NCBI RefSeq assembly: GCF_002027705.1
Contig: NZ_MBTG01000017.1
Coordinates: 62,001-126,000, forward strand
Direction: 5' to 3'
DNA from: Paenibacillus ferrarius
GTDB taxonomy: Bacteria; Bacillota; Bacilli; Paenibacillales; NBRC-103111
DNA: 64,000 bases
A program made the position numbers and the translations under genes. Position 1 is the stretch's first letter; each line of letters opens with the position of its first letter. Shown here piece after piece: positions 17,901 through 27,400 of this stretch. The notes below the pieces were generated by a model. The model made no database searches. It saw only the letters and a program-made list of their open reading frames with translations, and was not told the DNA's origin.

Positions 17901-20894
17901 TTGGTCGCGGACTTGCAAGCAGACGGTCTGCTCCCGAACCGCATTGTGCACCTCTGGAACTATGATCGATCAGTTGAGGTCGAACCGAGTGTCAGCCGAA
18001 TGGAAGGTCTGCTGGCACGTGGCTTCTACAGTTTGCTCTACTTGACACAAGCGCTTGGCAAGCATCGCGTAGAAACGCCGATCACCCTGTCAGTGATCAG
18101 CAGCTTCATGCAAGACGTGCAAGGCGATGATCTCTGCGATCCGGAAAAAGCAGCTTTGCTGGGTCCTGTCAAGGTAATTCCACTTGAATACCCGAATATA
18201 ACCTGTACATCCATCGATCTTCGTGTGCCTGAAAAGCAAGTACAGGAAGCGAAGCAGATTCGTCAACTTCTCGATGAAGTGAGGTCTGAAGGCACGGACC
18301 CAATCGTTGCCTATCGCGGGGGACACCGTCTGGTACAGACTTTTGAAGAGGTACACGTGGAAAAAGGCACAACGTCTTTGCCCCCTGTGCGAGAAAATGG
18401 TGTCTACCTGATCACCGGTGGATTGGGTGACATTGGCTTAGCCTTCGCAGAGGAACTGGCGAGCGCTGCTCCTGTCAAACTCGTCTTGATCGGGCGTACG
18501 GCTCCAAGCGTTGAAAAACAAGAAGCCCTGCGACAATTGAAGGAGAAGGGGAGTGAAGTGCTCGTTCTGCAAGCCGATCTGACGGACAGAGCACAACTCC
18601 AAACTGCGATCGAGCAAGTCCGAAGCCGCTTCACGACCCTGCATGGTGTCATTCACGCCGCCGGTCTTGCTGATGGTGCGATGATCCAACGGAGGACCGT
18701 TGAAAATACCGACAACATCCTCGCTCCGAAAATCCGAGGTACCCTGTTGCTGGATGAAGTGTTGCGTGGAATGAAACTGGACTTTTTCCTGCTCTGCTCC
18801 TCGATGGCCTCTGTCCAAGGTGGATTCGGACAAGTCGCCTACAGTGGTGCCAACGCTTTCCTCGACGCCTTTGCGCATTATAAGACCGCTCGTGAGAATA
18901 GCGTGACACTCTCCGTAAACTGGGATCGCTGGCGTAACGTCGGGATTGCACGATACGTCGAAGAGTTGCATCACCAATTGACGGGTGAAGAACTCGAGGG
19001 AGGCATTACCCGCGTAGAAGGTCAGGAGGCGTTCGCGAAGCTGCTTGAAACCACGGTCGCTCAGATCGCTGTCACCATTGAAACGCCACAGCTTCAAGTG
19101 CCTAAGGGAGAACTCTCGGACGATATCTTGCAAGAAAGTGTGACGATTGCAGCAAATGTGCACGTCCGCCCAGAGTTGGGCACAGAGTACGTGGCTCCGG
19201 CTGATGAGGTTGAGCAACGATTGTCTCACCTTTGGCAGCAATTCTTCGGCTTGGATCGGATCGGACGACTGGATGATTTTCTGGAACTTGGCGGCGATTC
19301 GCTGAAGGCGATCATTGTGATCTCGAAAATTCAAAAAGAGTTCGGTGTGCGACTCCCGATTGCAGGCTTCTTTGAATCTCCATCTCTGGCTGGTGTCTCA
19401 GAGCGCATCAAGGAAGCGGGAGACTATCAGCAACAGGGTCATGCGATTGAAACGACCATGGAATCTGAGTGCGCGGAAAACGCGCTCGACACATCGCTGC
19501 TCACATTTGAGGAAAGCACAATTGAACGTCTGGTTAGCGGAGATACCAACATTCGAGGAATTTATCCGCTGACTCCGATGCAACAAGTGATCTTGACGCA
19601 CAACCTGTTCTCTGCAGGCACTGGTTTGGACACGGGCGTGTTCGCCTGCCGGATCGATGGAGCATTGCGCATCGACCAGTTCCGTGAGGCATGGGAATGG
19701 GTGATGAACCGTCATTCCATTTTGCGTACCACGTTCCGTTGGCGTCGTGTTGAGTACCCTGTTCAGTTGGTGTATGGATACGCGGAACTGCCGTGGACAG
19801 AACATGATTGGACGGATCGCAAGCCGGAAGAACAAGCCTCGGCCTATGAGGAGTTTGTGGACTTGGAATGTAAGAGAGGATTTAAAGTGAGTGATTTCCC
19901 ACTCATGCGAATTCATCTGATAAAGGTCGATAACAGTGCTTATCGCTTCGTCTGGAGTTTCCAAAACTCACTTTTTGACGGGTGGGCTATTTCATTAGTC
20001 TTTAAAGAAGTGCTAAATTATTATCAATCAAAGGTGAAGGCTGATAGTAGAGAGGGACATCTCCACTTACCTCCCGCACCACTTTTCTCCTCGTACATCC
20101 GTTGGCTTCATGAACAAGATTCGGAATTCGCGAGCGACTACTGGAAACGATCTTTCAGTAGATACATACCGACACCCGAGGAACTTGCTGCCGCAGAGCA
20201 GCAGACGCAGCAAACTGTCGTTCCGGCAAAGTGTGAACTCTTGCTCACAGAAGAGGAGACTCGTCAGCTGAACCTTCGAGCGAAGGAACTTGGTCTGAAC
20301 CTTAGCACGATCGCCATCGGAGCTTGGGCGCTCTGCCAAGCTGAGCAGTCCGGCACTGACGATGTGCTGGTCAGTCTGATTACCTCAGGACGTACGGCCA
20401 ATCTCGAAGGAATCGACGCGATGGTCGGATTGTTTACGAATTCCTTGCCTGTGCGTGTCCAACTCGAAAGCGGAGGCGACCCGACTCAACAGTTCAAACG
20501 CCTACAAAAACAACTGGTAGAGATGACGAAATACGAGTATGTCAGTCCGCACCAGATCGCCAAATGGACAGGCGTGCCTTACAACGTGCTGCAACAAGCG
20601 ATCTATGAGCGAATGCTTGTATATCTGAACTATCCAGTGGACATTTCACAGGAGTTGTCGGGCGGAGATATCACCTTTGCTGATCTGCTGTCCGTTGGTC
20701 AATTGAACGTCCCATTGCGAATGTATGCTCAGCCAGGTGAGCGTTTTATTCTGGCACTCACGTATGACGAAGCAAGATACGAAGAGCAACAGATTCATAG
20801 CCTTCTTGAACGGATGCGGCACTTCCTAGTCAAGCATGATCGTCTAACACCTATTTTGAAAGGAGTCGATCCGATTCATGATTCAAAACAGTAA
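14928..20894 (+). CDS. Hybrid PKS, KS-AT-KR-ACP with a degenerate terminal C-like domain
   Basis: KS has Cys182 in NTACSTSL with EAHGTGT and NFGHLD intact. AT has Ser632 in GYSFGEY and, as in the second PKS, an LAGH loop (His730) instead of HAFH. KR has TGGLGDIG and a YSGANAFLD region. ACP has Ser1458 in LGGDS. From ~1540 a C-domain-like region (YPLTPMQQ) follows, but the HHxxxDG motif reads QNSLFDG: the catalytic second histidine is Asn1680. The domain is therefore unlikely to make a peptide bond by the usual mechanism. The coding sequence around this motif (about 19870-20070) is visibly more A/T-rich than the rest. The start is ATG at 14928, with GGGGAGG at 14915-14921; it overlaps the NRPS stop by 8 nt. 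It may be the last elongation step or a non-catalytic tether to the C-A-PCP-E protein. Confidence 0.93.
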   Translation: MTKKVEPARTGLEIAVIGMACRFPGASDLAGFWNNLKDGVESITFFSVEELLAAGVDEALVKHPDYVPAKGVLERADWFDNQFFEYSPREAALLDPQIRIFHEAAWEAIEHAGYNPDLQGSIGLYAGASPNVFWQVAASLNSMESDTEQFAVGQLANRDYLNTRVSYKLNLQGPSVSVNTACSTSLAAIHMASRALLTGECRIALAGGVSISTPQKDGYLYTEGMILSPDGHCRPFDASAQGSVPGEGAGVVVLKPLKAALADGDTIYAVIKGSASNNDGVRKVGYTAPSIEGQAEVIRASHRIARVEPETISYIEAHGTGTVMGDPIELEALKAAFGTKARVDIKIGSVKSNFGHLDAAAGVAGFIKTVLSLQHGQLPPSLHFEKPNPGTDLAKGTFVVNAKLNEWKEESAPLRAGVSSFGIGGTNVHVLLEEAPQVESAPAQRSQQILMLSAMTPSVLEKQTENLLNFFKQNPQVSLADVAYTLKVGRREMKHRRALVVSSVEEAVRELELLVNPSEQRARAHLAVAQDQRPVYFLFPGQGSQYVQMARELYEHEPFFRDQLNECLNKLQALKGENLAHILYPGAEEVEVSKSQLSQTQYAQPLIFAFEYSLAKLLMHWGLQPSAMVGYSFGEYVAACLADVFSLDDALKLIVARGKLMQSVPAGSMLSVPMTEQEVQPLLTPDVSLAVVNGNSCIVAGSTQAIEAFETKMKNHRMLCMRVNSPLAGHSLLMDGILGEFEKVVRSVTFHKPQLPYISDISGGWITVGEATSVEYWVRHMRDTVRFADSVEELLKQPNALFIEVGPGRDLSVLTRRFLKPESTQHVFDLVRIPSRDVSDHYYFLHKLAGLWAHGVKVNWTAFYNGEKRIRIALPTYPFEQRHFPANVPHPMQVFQATRMGLSGEVAATVETGKKPVRYHIPSWKRSLQGTVDTSPATWWLFEDGLALGDRLITALRAEGHQVVRIRVGETFQRESDTFTLNPEQSAQYEQLVADLQADGLLPNRIVHLWNYDRSVEVEPSVSRMEGLLARGFYSLLYLTQALGKHRVETPITLSVISSFMQDVQGDDLCDPEKAALLGPVKVIPLEYPNITCTSIDLRVPEKQVQEAKQIRQLLDEVRSEGTDPIVAYRGGHRLVQTFEEVHVEKGTTSLPPVRENGVYLITGGLGDIGLAFAEELASAAPVKLVLIGRTAPSVEKQEALRQLKEKGSEVLVLQADLTDRAQLQTAIEQVRSRFTTLHGVIHAAGLADGAMIQRRTVENTDNILAPKIRGTLLLDEVLRGMKLDFFLLCSSMASVQGGFGQVAYSGANAFLDAFAHYKTARENSVTLSVNWDRWRNVGIARYVEELHHQLTGEELEGGITRVEGQEAFAKLLETTVAQIAVTIETPQLQVPKGELSDDILQESVTIAANVHVRPELGTEYVAPADEVEQRLSHLWQQFFGLDRIGRLDDFLELGGDSLKAIIVISKIQKEFGVRLPIAGFFESPSLAGVSERIKEAGDYQQQGHAIETTMESECAENALDTSLLTFEESTIERLVSGDTNIRGIYPLTPMQQVILTHNLFSAGTGLDTGVFACRIDGALRIDQFREAWEWVMNRHSILRTTFRWRRVEYPVQLVYGYAELPWTEHDWTDRKPEEQASAYEEFVDLECKRGFKVSDFPLMRIHLIKVDNSAYRFVWSFQNSLFDGWAISLVFKEVLNYYQSKVKADSREGHLHLPPAPLFSSYIRWLHEQDSEFASDYWKRSFSRYIPTPEELAAAEQQTQQTVVPAKCELLLTEEETRQLNLRAKELGLNLSTIAIGAWALCQAEQSGTDDVLVSLITSGRTANLEGIDAMVGLFTNSLPVRVQLESGGDPTQQFKRLQKQLVEMTKYEYVSPHQIAKWTGVPYNVLQQAIYERMLVYLNYPVDISQELSGGDITFADLLSVGQLNVPLRMYAQPGERFILALTYDEARYEEQQIHSLLERMRHFLVKHDRLTPILKGVDPIHDSKQ

Positions 20895-22653
20895 GAGTTC
20901 TACCTTACGAAAAACAATCAGTGGCTTATATCGGTTCATCCGCCCTTATAAGGGGGGGGTGATCACGGCCTTGACCGCCTCCGTTATCGCTGCGATATGC
21001 GACCTCGCTGGCGTCTACCTGATCAAGCAAATGATTGACAATGCTTTGGCAAGTGAAACACAACGAATCGCCATGATCGTCGTTCTCGTTGTGGTCATGG
21101 TATTGGCAGGTTTAGGTGCCAATTATTTTCTCACGTATGCGACCGGTCGATTTGGGACAAAAGCAGTGGGGGATATGCGTAACGCCCTCGCCGCACGATT
21201 GAGCGAACTTCCGATGTCTGATGTCGAAAGCGAACGCTCGGGTGACCTCGTCTCGCGTGTAACCAATGACGCGAGCGCCATTGAATCGTTTATCTCCGAA
21301 CGCTTTACCAACCTGATTTATTCGCCGATCATCGTTGTGTCCGCCCTCATCTATTTGGGAAGCTTGAACTGGAAATTGACCTTGGTGAGCTTTGCGGCAA
21401 CACCAATCATGATGTATATTGCCAACCTGATCTCAAAGCCGATTGATGAGCAGTCTTCGAACTACTACGGGGCGCTTGCAGAAGCGAACTCTGTCGCGCA
21501 AGAAGCCATTGCGGGCAATACCATCACCAAGGCATTTAATTTGCAAAAACCGATGTATGCAAAAGTGGAAGGTTTCTATTACAAAGCGATGCGCAATGGC
21601 TTCAAGATTGCCAAGCAAGAATCGCTGATGCGTCCGTCGGTCGTTATGATGTATGAATTGCCAGTTGTACTTTGTACGATCTACGGCGGTTATCTGGCTG
21701 TTAGTGGCTTGTTAGGAGCCGGGGTATTGGTAGCCTTCTTGCAAATGTTGCGTATGCTTGTCATTCAAACCGTTCAGATTCCTGACCTGGTAGCCAACGC
21801 TCGTTCGGTCGCGGGTGCTGTTGGACGGATCACCGACATGCTGGAAGCACCGATTGAGCGTACGGATGGTCGTGCCTTTACCCCAGTAGAAAAAGGTCTG
21901 GTGCTGGTTGAGGATGTTACGTTCGGCTATGAAAAGGACAAGAACATCATCTCTGGCGTCTCTTTCACATTGACCAAAGGCCAAACAGTTGCCCTCGTCG
22001 GTTCGTCCGGCAGTGGTAAATCCACCATCTTGAACTTGTTGCTCAGTTTCCATGAGCCGCAAAAGGGCGCGATTCGCGTTCATGGCCACGACTTAAAAGA
22101 TTGGAATCTGAAAGCCTTGCGTGACCAGTTTGCTGTCGTTTCACAAGACACGTTCTTGTTCCCAGGTACGATTGAGGACAACATCCGTTTGGGTAACCGA
22201 GATGCGGACTTTAATCAAATTGTGGAGGCTTCGAAAATCGCAGGAGCCTACTCCTTTATTCAGGATCTCCCAGAAGGGTTTCAAACTCAAGTCGGCGAGC
22301 GCGGTACGGTGCTCTCGGGTGGTCAGAAACAGCGTATCTCCATTGCGCGGGCTGCTTTGAAAAAAGCACCAATTCTTCTGCTCGACGAAGCGACTTCCGC
22401 ACTTGATACCGAGTCCGAAGCCCAAGTCCAGCAAGCGCTTGAGGTATTTACGAAGGATCATGCGACGCTGGTCATCGCCCACCGCCTCTCCACAATTAAG
22501 ATGGCAGACGAGATTCTCATGCTTGATCAAGGGCATATCGCTGAACGTGGTACACACCAAGAATTGATGGAGCAAGACGGACTCTACCGCCATTACTACC
22601 TGAGACAATCCAACGAGAATCTAGCGAATGAGGAGGATTTGGAGCATGTTTAA
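20878..22653 (+). CDS. ABC exporter half-transporter (first of a pair)
   Basis: This is an MsbA/BmrA-type half-transporter of 591 residues: about six hydrophobic membrane segments in the first ~310 residues, then a nucleotide-binding domain with Walker A GSSGSGKST, signature LSGGQKQR and Walker B ILLLDEATSALD. The start ATG lies inside the end of the PKS gene, with AAAGGAG at 20859-20865, so it is co-transcribed with the synthetases. Together with the next gene it probably forms a heterodimer that exports the product or an inactive precursor at the cell membrane. The substrate is inferred only from position. Confidence 0.92.
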   Translation: MIQNSKSSTLRKTISGLYRFIRPYKGGVITALTASVIAAICDLAGVYLIKQMIDNALASETQRIAMIVVLVVVMVLAGLGANYFLTYATGRFGTKAVGDMRNALAARLSELPMSDVESERSGDLVSRVTNDASAIESFISERFTNLIYSPIIVVSALIYLGSLNWKLTLVSFAATPIMMYIANLISKPIDEQSSNYYGALAEANSVAQEAIAGNTITKAFNLQKPMYAKVEGFYYKAMRNGFKIAKQESLMRPSVVMMYELPVVLCTIYGGYLAVSGLLGAGVLVAFLQMLRMLVIQTVQIPDLVANARSVAGAVGRITDMLEAPIERTDGRAFTPVEKGLVLVEDVTFGYEKDKNIISGVSFTLTKGQTVALVGSSGSGKSTILNLLLSFHEPQKGAIRVHGHDLKDWNLKALRDQFAVVSQDTFLFPGTIEDNIRLGNRDADFNQIVEASKIAGAYSFIQDLPEGFQTQVGERGTVLSGGQKQRISIARAALKKAPILLLDEATSALDTESEAQVQQALEVFTKDHATLVIAHRLSTIKMADEILMLDQGHIAERGTHQELMEQDGLYRHYYLRQSNENLANEEDLEHV

Positions 22654-24391
22654 AAACTGGAACTTCCCAGAATTCTTCCGTATGATGTCGCTGATGCAAC
22701 GTCAACTCTGGAACTATTTGATCACTCTGTTCCTGATTGCGGGCATCTACTCAGCACACATGATTCTCTTGGCCTTTATCAATGAACGATTATTGAATGG
22801 TGCCATTAGCGGTGACAAAGAATTGCTCACCTCGGCCATTGTACTCACCTGTGTCGTCTTGGCGCTCGCTTGTATTACCAGTCCGCTCGCCATGTATCTG
22901 TTTGACTTGGCCGTTCATCGTGCTCTGACTCATCTGAAACTTCGTCTGTTTAAGAAAATTCAAGAACTCCCAGTTTCATACTTGGAGAAGCGTCACAGCG
23001 GAGACCTCATCTCCACCATTACCAACGACGTAAACAGCGTAGAACAGGCTTATCGTTACTACCTGTATCTGCTCGTTGAAGCGTTCATCTACGGGACGGG
23101 TTCGACAATCGCGATGTTCGTACTCGACTGGAGACTCTCGATGCTGATGGTTGTACTGGGTATTGCCTCCGCGTATGTCACCACAAAATACGCAGGACCA
23201 CTTCGTGAAATCGGCGACAAAGTGCAAGCAACGATGTCTGACATGACTGTGCAATGGGTGGACATGGTAGGTGGATTCCGTCTGCTGAAAGTGTTCAAGA
23301 TCTCTGGTTTTGTGCTGGAGCGCTTTGGGCAAAAGAACGAAGCAATCGTAGCCCATAACATTGAGAAGATTCGATTGGACAGTCAACTCAAGGGTATCAA
23401 CTACCTGCTCAGTATCTTCAGCTTGATCGGTGTCTTCGTCGTCGGGTCTTTCATGGCTGCGAGTGGACAGATCGACTTCGGTACGGTTATGGGTATCGTC
23501 ACGTTGCAAAACGGCGTTGCGTTCCTCTTCTTGAACTTCGGTAACTTCTTCACCAATCTGCAAGGCTCGCTGGCTGGTTCGAAGCGCATCTACGACATCC
23601 TCGATGCAGAATCAGAACCAGAACGCTACAACATTCCTGGCACTGGTGACGGAGACGAAGCGATTGCGTTGCGAGGACTCGATTTCTCGTACGACGGTCG
23701 AAAAAAAGCATTGCAAGGGCTCACGTTCGACATCCACCCAGATCAAATGGCCGCGCTTGTCGGTCCATCCGGTAGCGGTAAATCGACGGTGATCAAGCTG
23801 TTGCTCGGGTTCTATGAACCAACAGGTGGAAACCTGTCGATCAACGGACGCCCACTTTCTGCGTATAAGTTGGAAGAGTTGCGCGACCAGATCGCGTACG
23901 TACCGCAGGAGGCATTCCTGTTTGAAGGCACGATCGAAGAAAATATTGCCCAGGGGCGTCTAGGTGCCACCCATGACGACGTTGTGCGTGTGGCGAAACT
24001 TGCGAATGCTCACGAATTTATCTCGGACATGTCTGAGGGCTACGCAACGCGTGTCGGAGAGCGCGGCATTCGTCTCTCGGGTGGACAACGTCAGCGTATA
24101 GCCATCGCCCGTGCCTTTTTGCGCGACGCACCGATCTTGTTGCTTGACGAGGCGACCTCCGCGCTTGATAGCGCTTCGGAACAACTCATCCAAGAAGCAC
24201 TCCAGACCCTGATGAAGGGCCGCACCACCGTCGCCATTGCTCACCGCCTGAAGACGATTGAGCACGCCGACGTCATCTTTGTCGTCGAGAATGGCAAGAT
24301 CGTTGAAAAAGGCACCCATCAAGAATTGCTGAAGCAAGAAGGTGTCTACAACCGTTTACACAACATGCAGTTCGCTGAATCTTTGACGTAA
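22646..24391 (+). CDS. ABC exporter half-transporter (second of a pair)
   Basis: A second fused membrane-plus-ATPase half-transporter. It has an N-terminal membrane domain, then Walker A GPSGSGKST, signature LSGGQRQR and Walker B ILLLDEATSALD. I place the start at ATG 22646, preceded by AGGAGG (22631-22636) at good spacing, rather than ATG 22628, which has no site. It overlaps the partner's stop by 8 nt. Both ATPase sites look complete, so neither half shows the degenerate site seen in many heterodimeric exporters; homodimers are also possible. It is placed between two synthetase genes, which ties it to export of the cluster product. Confidence 0.92.
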   Translation: MFKNWNFPEFFRMMSLMQRQLWNYLITLFLIAGIYSAHMILLAFINERLLNGAISGDKELLTSAIVLTCVVLALACITSPLAMYLFDLAVHRALTHLKLRLFKKIQELPVSYLEKRHSGDLISTITNDVNSVEQAYRYYLYLLVEAFIYGTGSTIAMFVLDWRLSMLMVVLGIASAYVTTKYAGPLREIGDKVQATMSDMTVQWVDMVGGFRLLKVFKISGFVLERFGQKNEAIVAHNIEKIRLDSQLKGINYLLSIFSLIGVFVVGSFMAASGQIDFGTVMGIVTLQNGVAFLFLNFGNFFTNLQGSLAGSKRIYDILDAESEPERYNIPGTGDGDEAIALRGLDFSYDGRKKALQGLTFDIHPDQMAALVGPSGSGKSTVIKLLLGFYEPTGGNLSINGRPLSAYKLEELRDQIAYVPQEAFLFEGTIEENIAQGRLGATHDDVVRVAKLANAHEFISDMSEGYATRVGERGIRLSGGQRQRIAIARAFLRDAPILLLDEATSALDSASEQLIQEALQTLMKGRTTVAIAHRLKTIEHADVIFVVENGKIVEKGTHQELLKQEGVYNRLHNMQFAESLT

Positions 24392-24418
24392 CGATAACGG
24401 AGGGAGAGACATGCCCTT

Positions 24419-27400
24419 ATGGTATGCGCCACACAGACCTATTACCCGCTGACTCATGCCCAGAAGCGCATTTGGTACATCGAGAACCTGTACCCGAACA
24501 CTTCCCTGAACAATATCGGCGGACTGATTCGCATCTACGGAAACGTCAATCTGGACTTGCTGGAGGAGGCCATTCAACGCTTCATTGAGAACCACGAAGG
24601 AATGCGCCTCCATCTCCGTCTGGAGGGGGACGAAGCACAGCAGTACGTGCAACCTTATGCAAGAAAATCGTTGCAACGCTTCGATTTTTCAGATGCATCC
24701 GACCCGCACATCGCGGCAGATGCTTGGGTGCAGGAGGAGTTTCAAAAACCGTTCCTGCTCTATGAACATCCGTTGCTCGATTTCGCGCTGGTAACCGTTC
24801 GCGCTGGGGAACACGCTTATTATTTGAAGTTTCATCACCTGATTGCTGACGGTTGGTCGATACGTTTGCTTAGCGAACAGATCGCGAACGTCTACAGTCG
24901 ACTTTCTGCCGGTGAAACAGTCGGTGTAGAAGAGAAGCCTAGCTATCTCGACTACGTCGCCAAAGAACAGCAGTATTTGCAATCCAATCGTTTCGAGAAA
25001 GACCGCCTGTTCTGGCGAGAGATATTTACCGACCTCCCGGAAGCTTCTTTGCAAAAAAAATCATCCTTTGCCATGGGGCGCCGAAAACGATTTCACCTGA
25101 GCCGGGAGATGGCTGAACGGGTACGGAACTGGACAGAAGAGCACAAATTTTCGCTGAATACGTTTTTTGTCTCCCTGCTGTTCCTCCATCTGCACAAGAG
25201 CACACAACAGGATGATCTGATCATCGGAACGCCGGTTGTGAATCGATCCGGAGTCAAAGAAAAGAATATCTTTGGCATGTTTACGAGTACCATGCCGATC
25301 CGAATACAAGTCGATCCAGAAGAGAGCCTTTGGGTCTTGATGAAGCGAGTGGGGGATGAACTCATTCGTTCCTATTTTCACCAACGTTATCCTTATGATC
25401 TGCTTGTTCAAGACTTGGAGTTGTCGAAGCAGGGTTCTGATGGGCTGTTTCAGCTTTCGGTTAACTACTACAACACGCTTATGGATCATGAGTTTTCGGA
25501 AGGGGAACTCATGCATGACGAGTACTACAGCGGAAACCAGTACTATTCGATGCAAGTCGTGATCAAGGAATGGCTTGGGGAATTGGAATTGCAGTTTGAC
25601 TACAAAACGGACGAGTATGCCGATGAGGACATCGAGGTGCTCTATGATCGCCTTTGTCATTTGATTGCAGTGGTCACGGAGAATGGCGACGCTCGAATTG
25701 GCAGTATTTTTCTTCTCACGGATTCGGAGTACTCTCGGGAAATACATGAACGCAATGCTACGGAAGCTGATTATCCGAAACGTCCCGTGCACCAACTCAT
25801 CGAAGAGCACGCAGCCCGAATGCCAAACAAAAAGGCGGTTTCCTTTGATGTTCATTCGCTGACCTACGCGGAACTCAATGCGAAGGCGAATCGTCTCGCG
25901 CATCATCTGCGTAGACAAGGCGTGACTCGCAACAGCCTGGTCGGCGTCCATCTCGGGCATTCTATTGAGATGTTGGTCGCGCTGCTCGGGATTCTCAAAG
26001 CGGGCGGGACCTATGTGCCAATCGACCCAAGCTATCCAGCCAACCGTATCCAGCATATTTTGGATGACAGCGGAGTACATGTAGTTCTTACGGATCGTTC
26101 TTTTGCATCGGGAGTTTCCTACACGGGAAAACTTCTTGAACTGAGCACACCTCTTGCGGAGGAGACGACCAATCCGGAGTTGGTGAACGAACTTTCCGAT
26201 ACGGCCTATGTTATCTATACCTCTGGATCAACCGGTCTCCCTAAGGGAGCAATGATCGAGCATCGAGGTCTTGTGAACTACGTCTGGTGGGCGCAAGCAA
26301 CTTATCTGCCAGACGAAGATGATGTGATCGCCTTGTACTCGTCCCTGTCGTTTGACTTGACCGTGACGTCGATCTTCCCACCGCTTGTTGCAGGTCGTGA
26401 AGTGGTGATTTATGCCGAAAACGGTGGGGAATTCATTCTTGATCGTATTTTGCAAGAGCGGCGGGTAACCGTGGTCAAAGCCACACCTTCGCATCTTGCT
26501 TTGCTTAGAGGGCGGGACTCCCTCGAAGGTTCGGTTCGCCGATGGATTATTGGTGGGGAAGACCTGAAAACGGAAGTGGCTCGTGAGATTGTCAAGAACT
26601 CTGGCGGAAACGTAACGGTCTTTAACGAATACGGTCCGACAGAAACGGTTGTCGGTTGCATGATTCATCGCTACGACCCAACTCTGGACACAGGGGCTTC
26701 GGTGCCAATCGGCCTCCCGATCTCCAACACGCAGATCTATTTGCTAGACAGCGATGGACAACCAGTTCCGACGGGAACGGCGGGAGAAATGTACATTTCG
26801 GGTGACGGTGTGGCACGCGGTTATCTGAACCGACCAGAACTGACAGCGGAACGTTTCCTGCCAAATCCATTTTTTCCAGAGCGTCGTTTCTACAAGACGG
26901 GAGACCTCGCGATTCGTACGAAGTCTGGTCAGATCACCTATCTGGGGCGACTGGACCATCAAGTGAAAATTAGCGGCTACCGCATCGAACTGGGTGAGAT
27001 CGAGCACCGTTTGCTGCAACACAGATCTGTTTCTGATGCCGTCGTTTTGGATTACACCGATGCAAACGGGACGAAGCATCTAGTCGCCTTTTTGGTTACG
27101 GGCGAGGAGGTTGTGAGTGCATTTGAGTTACGCCAGCATCTAACAGAGGCTCTGCCTGGTTATATGGTGCCGACGTACTTCGTGCTTCTCGAACATCTGC
27201 CACTGACTGTGAACGGCAAGATCGACCGCTCTGCATTGCCTGATCCAATCGAAACGGCCATCAACGATGAACTGTCCGCACTGCTGGATGAGACAGTCGA
27301 AGCGGTCGTAGTCCAAGCGATACGTGACGTCTTAGGGATTGAATCGGTGACGGCGACCGATAACTTTTATCAGTTGGGTGGAGATTCTGTAAAGGCGATT

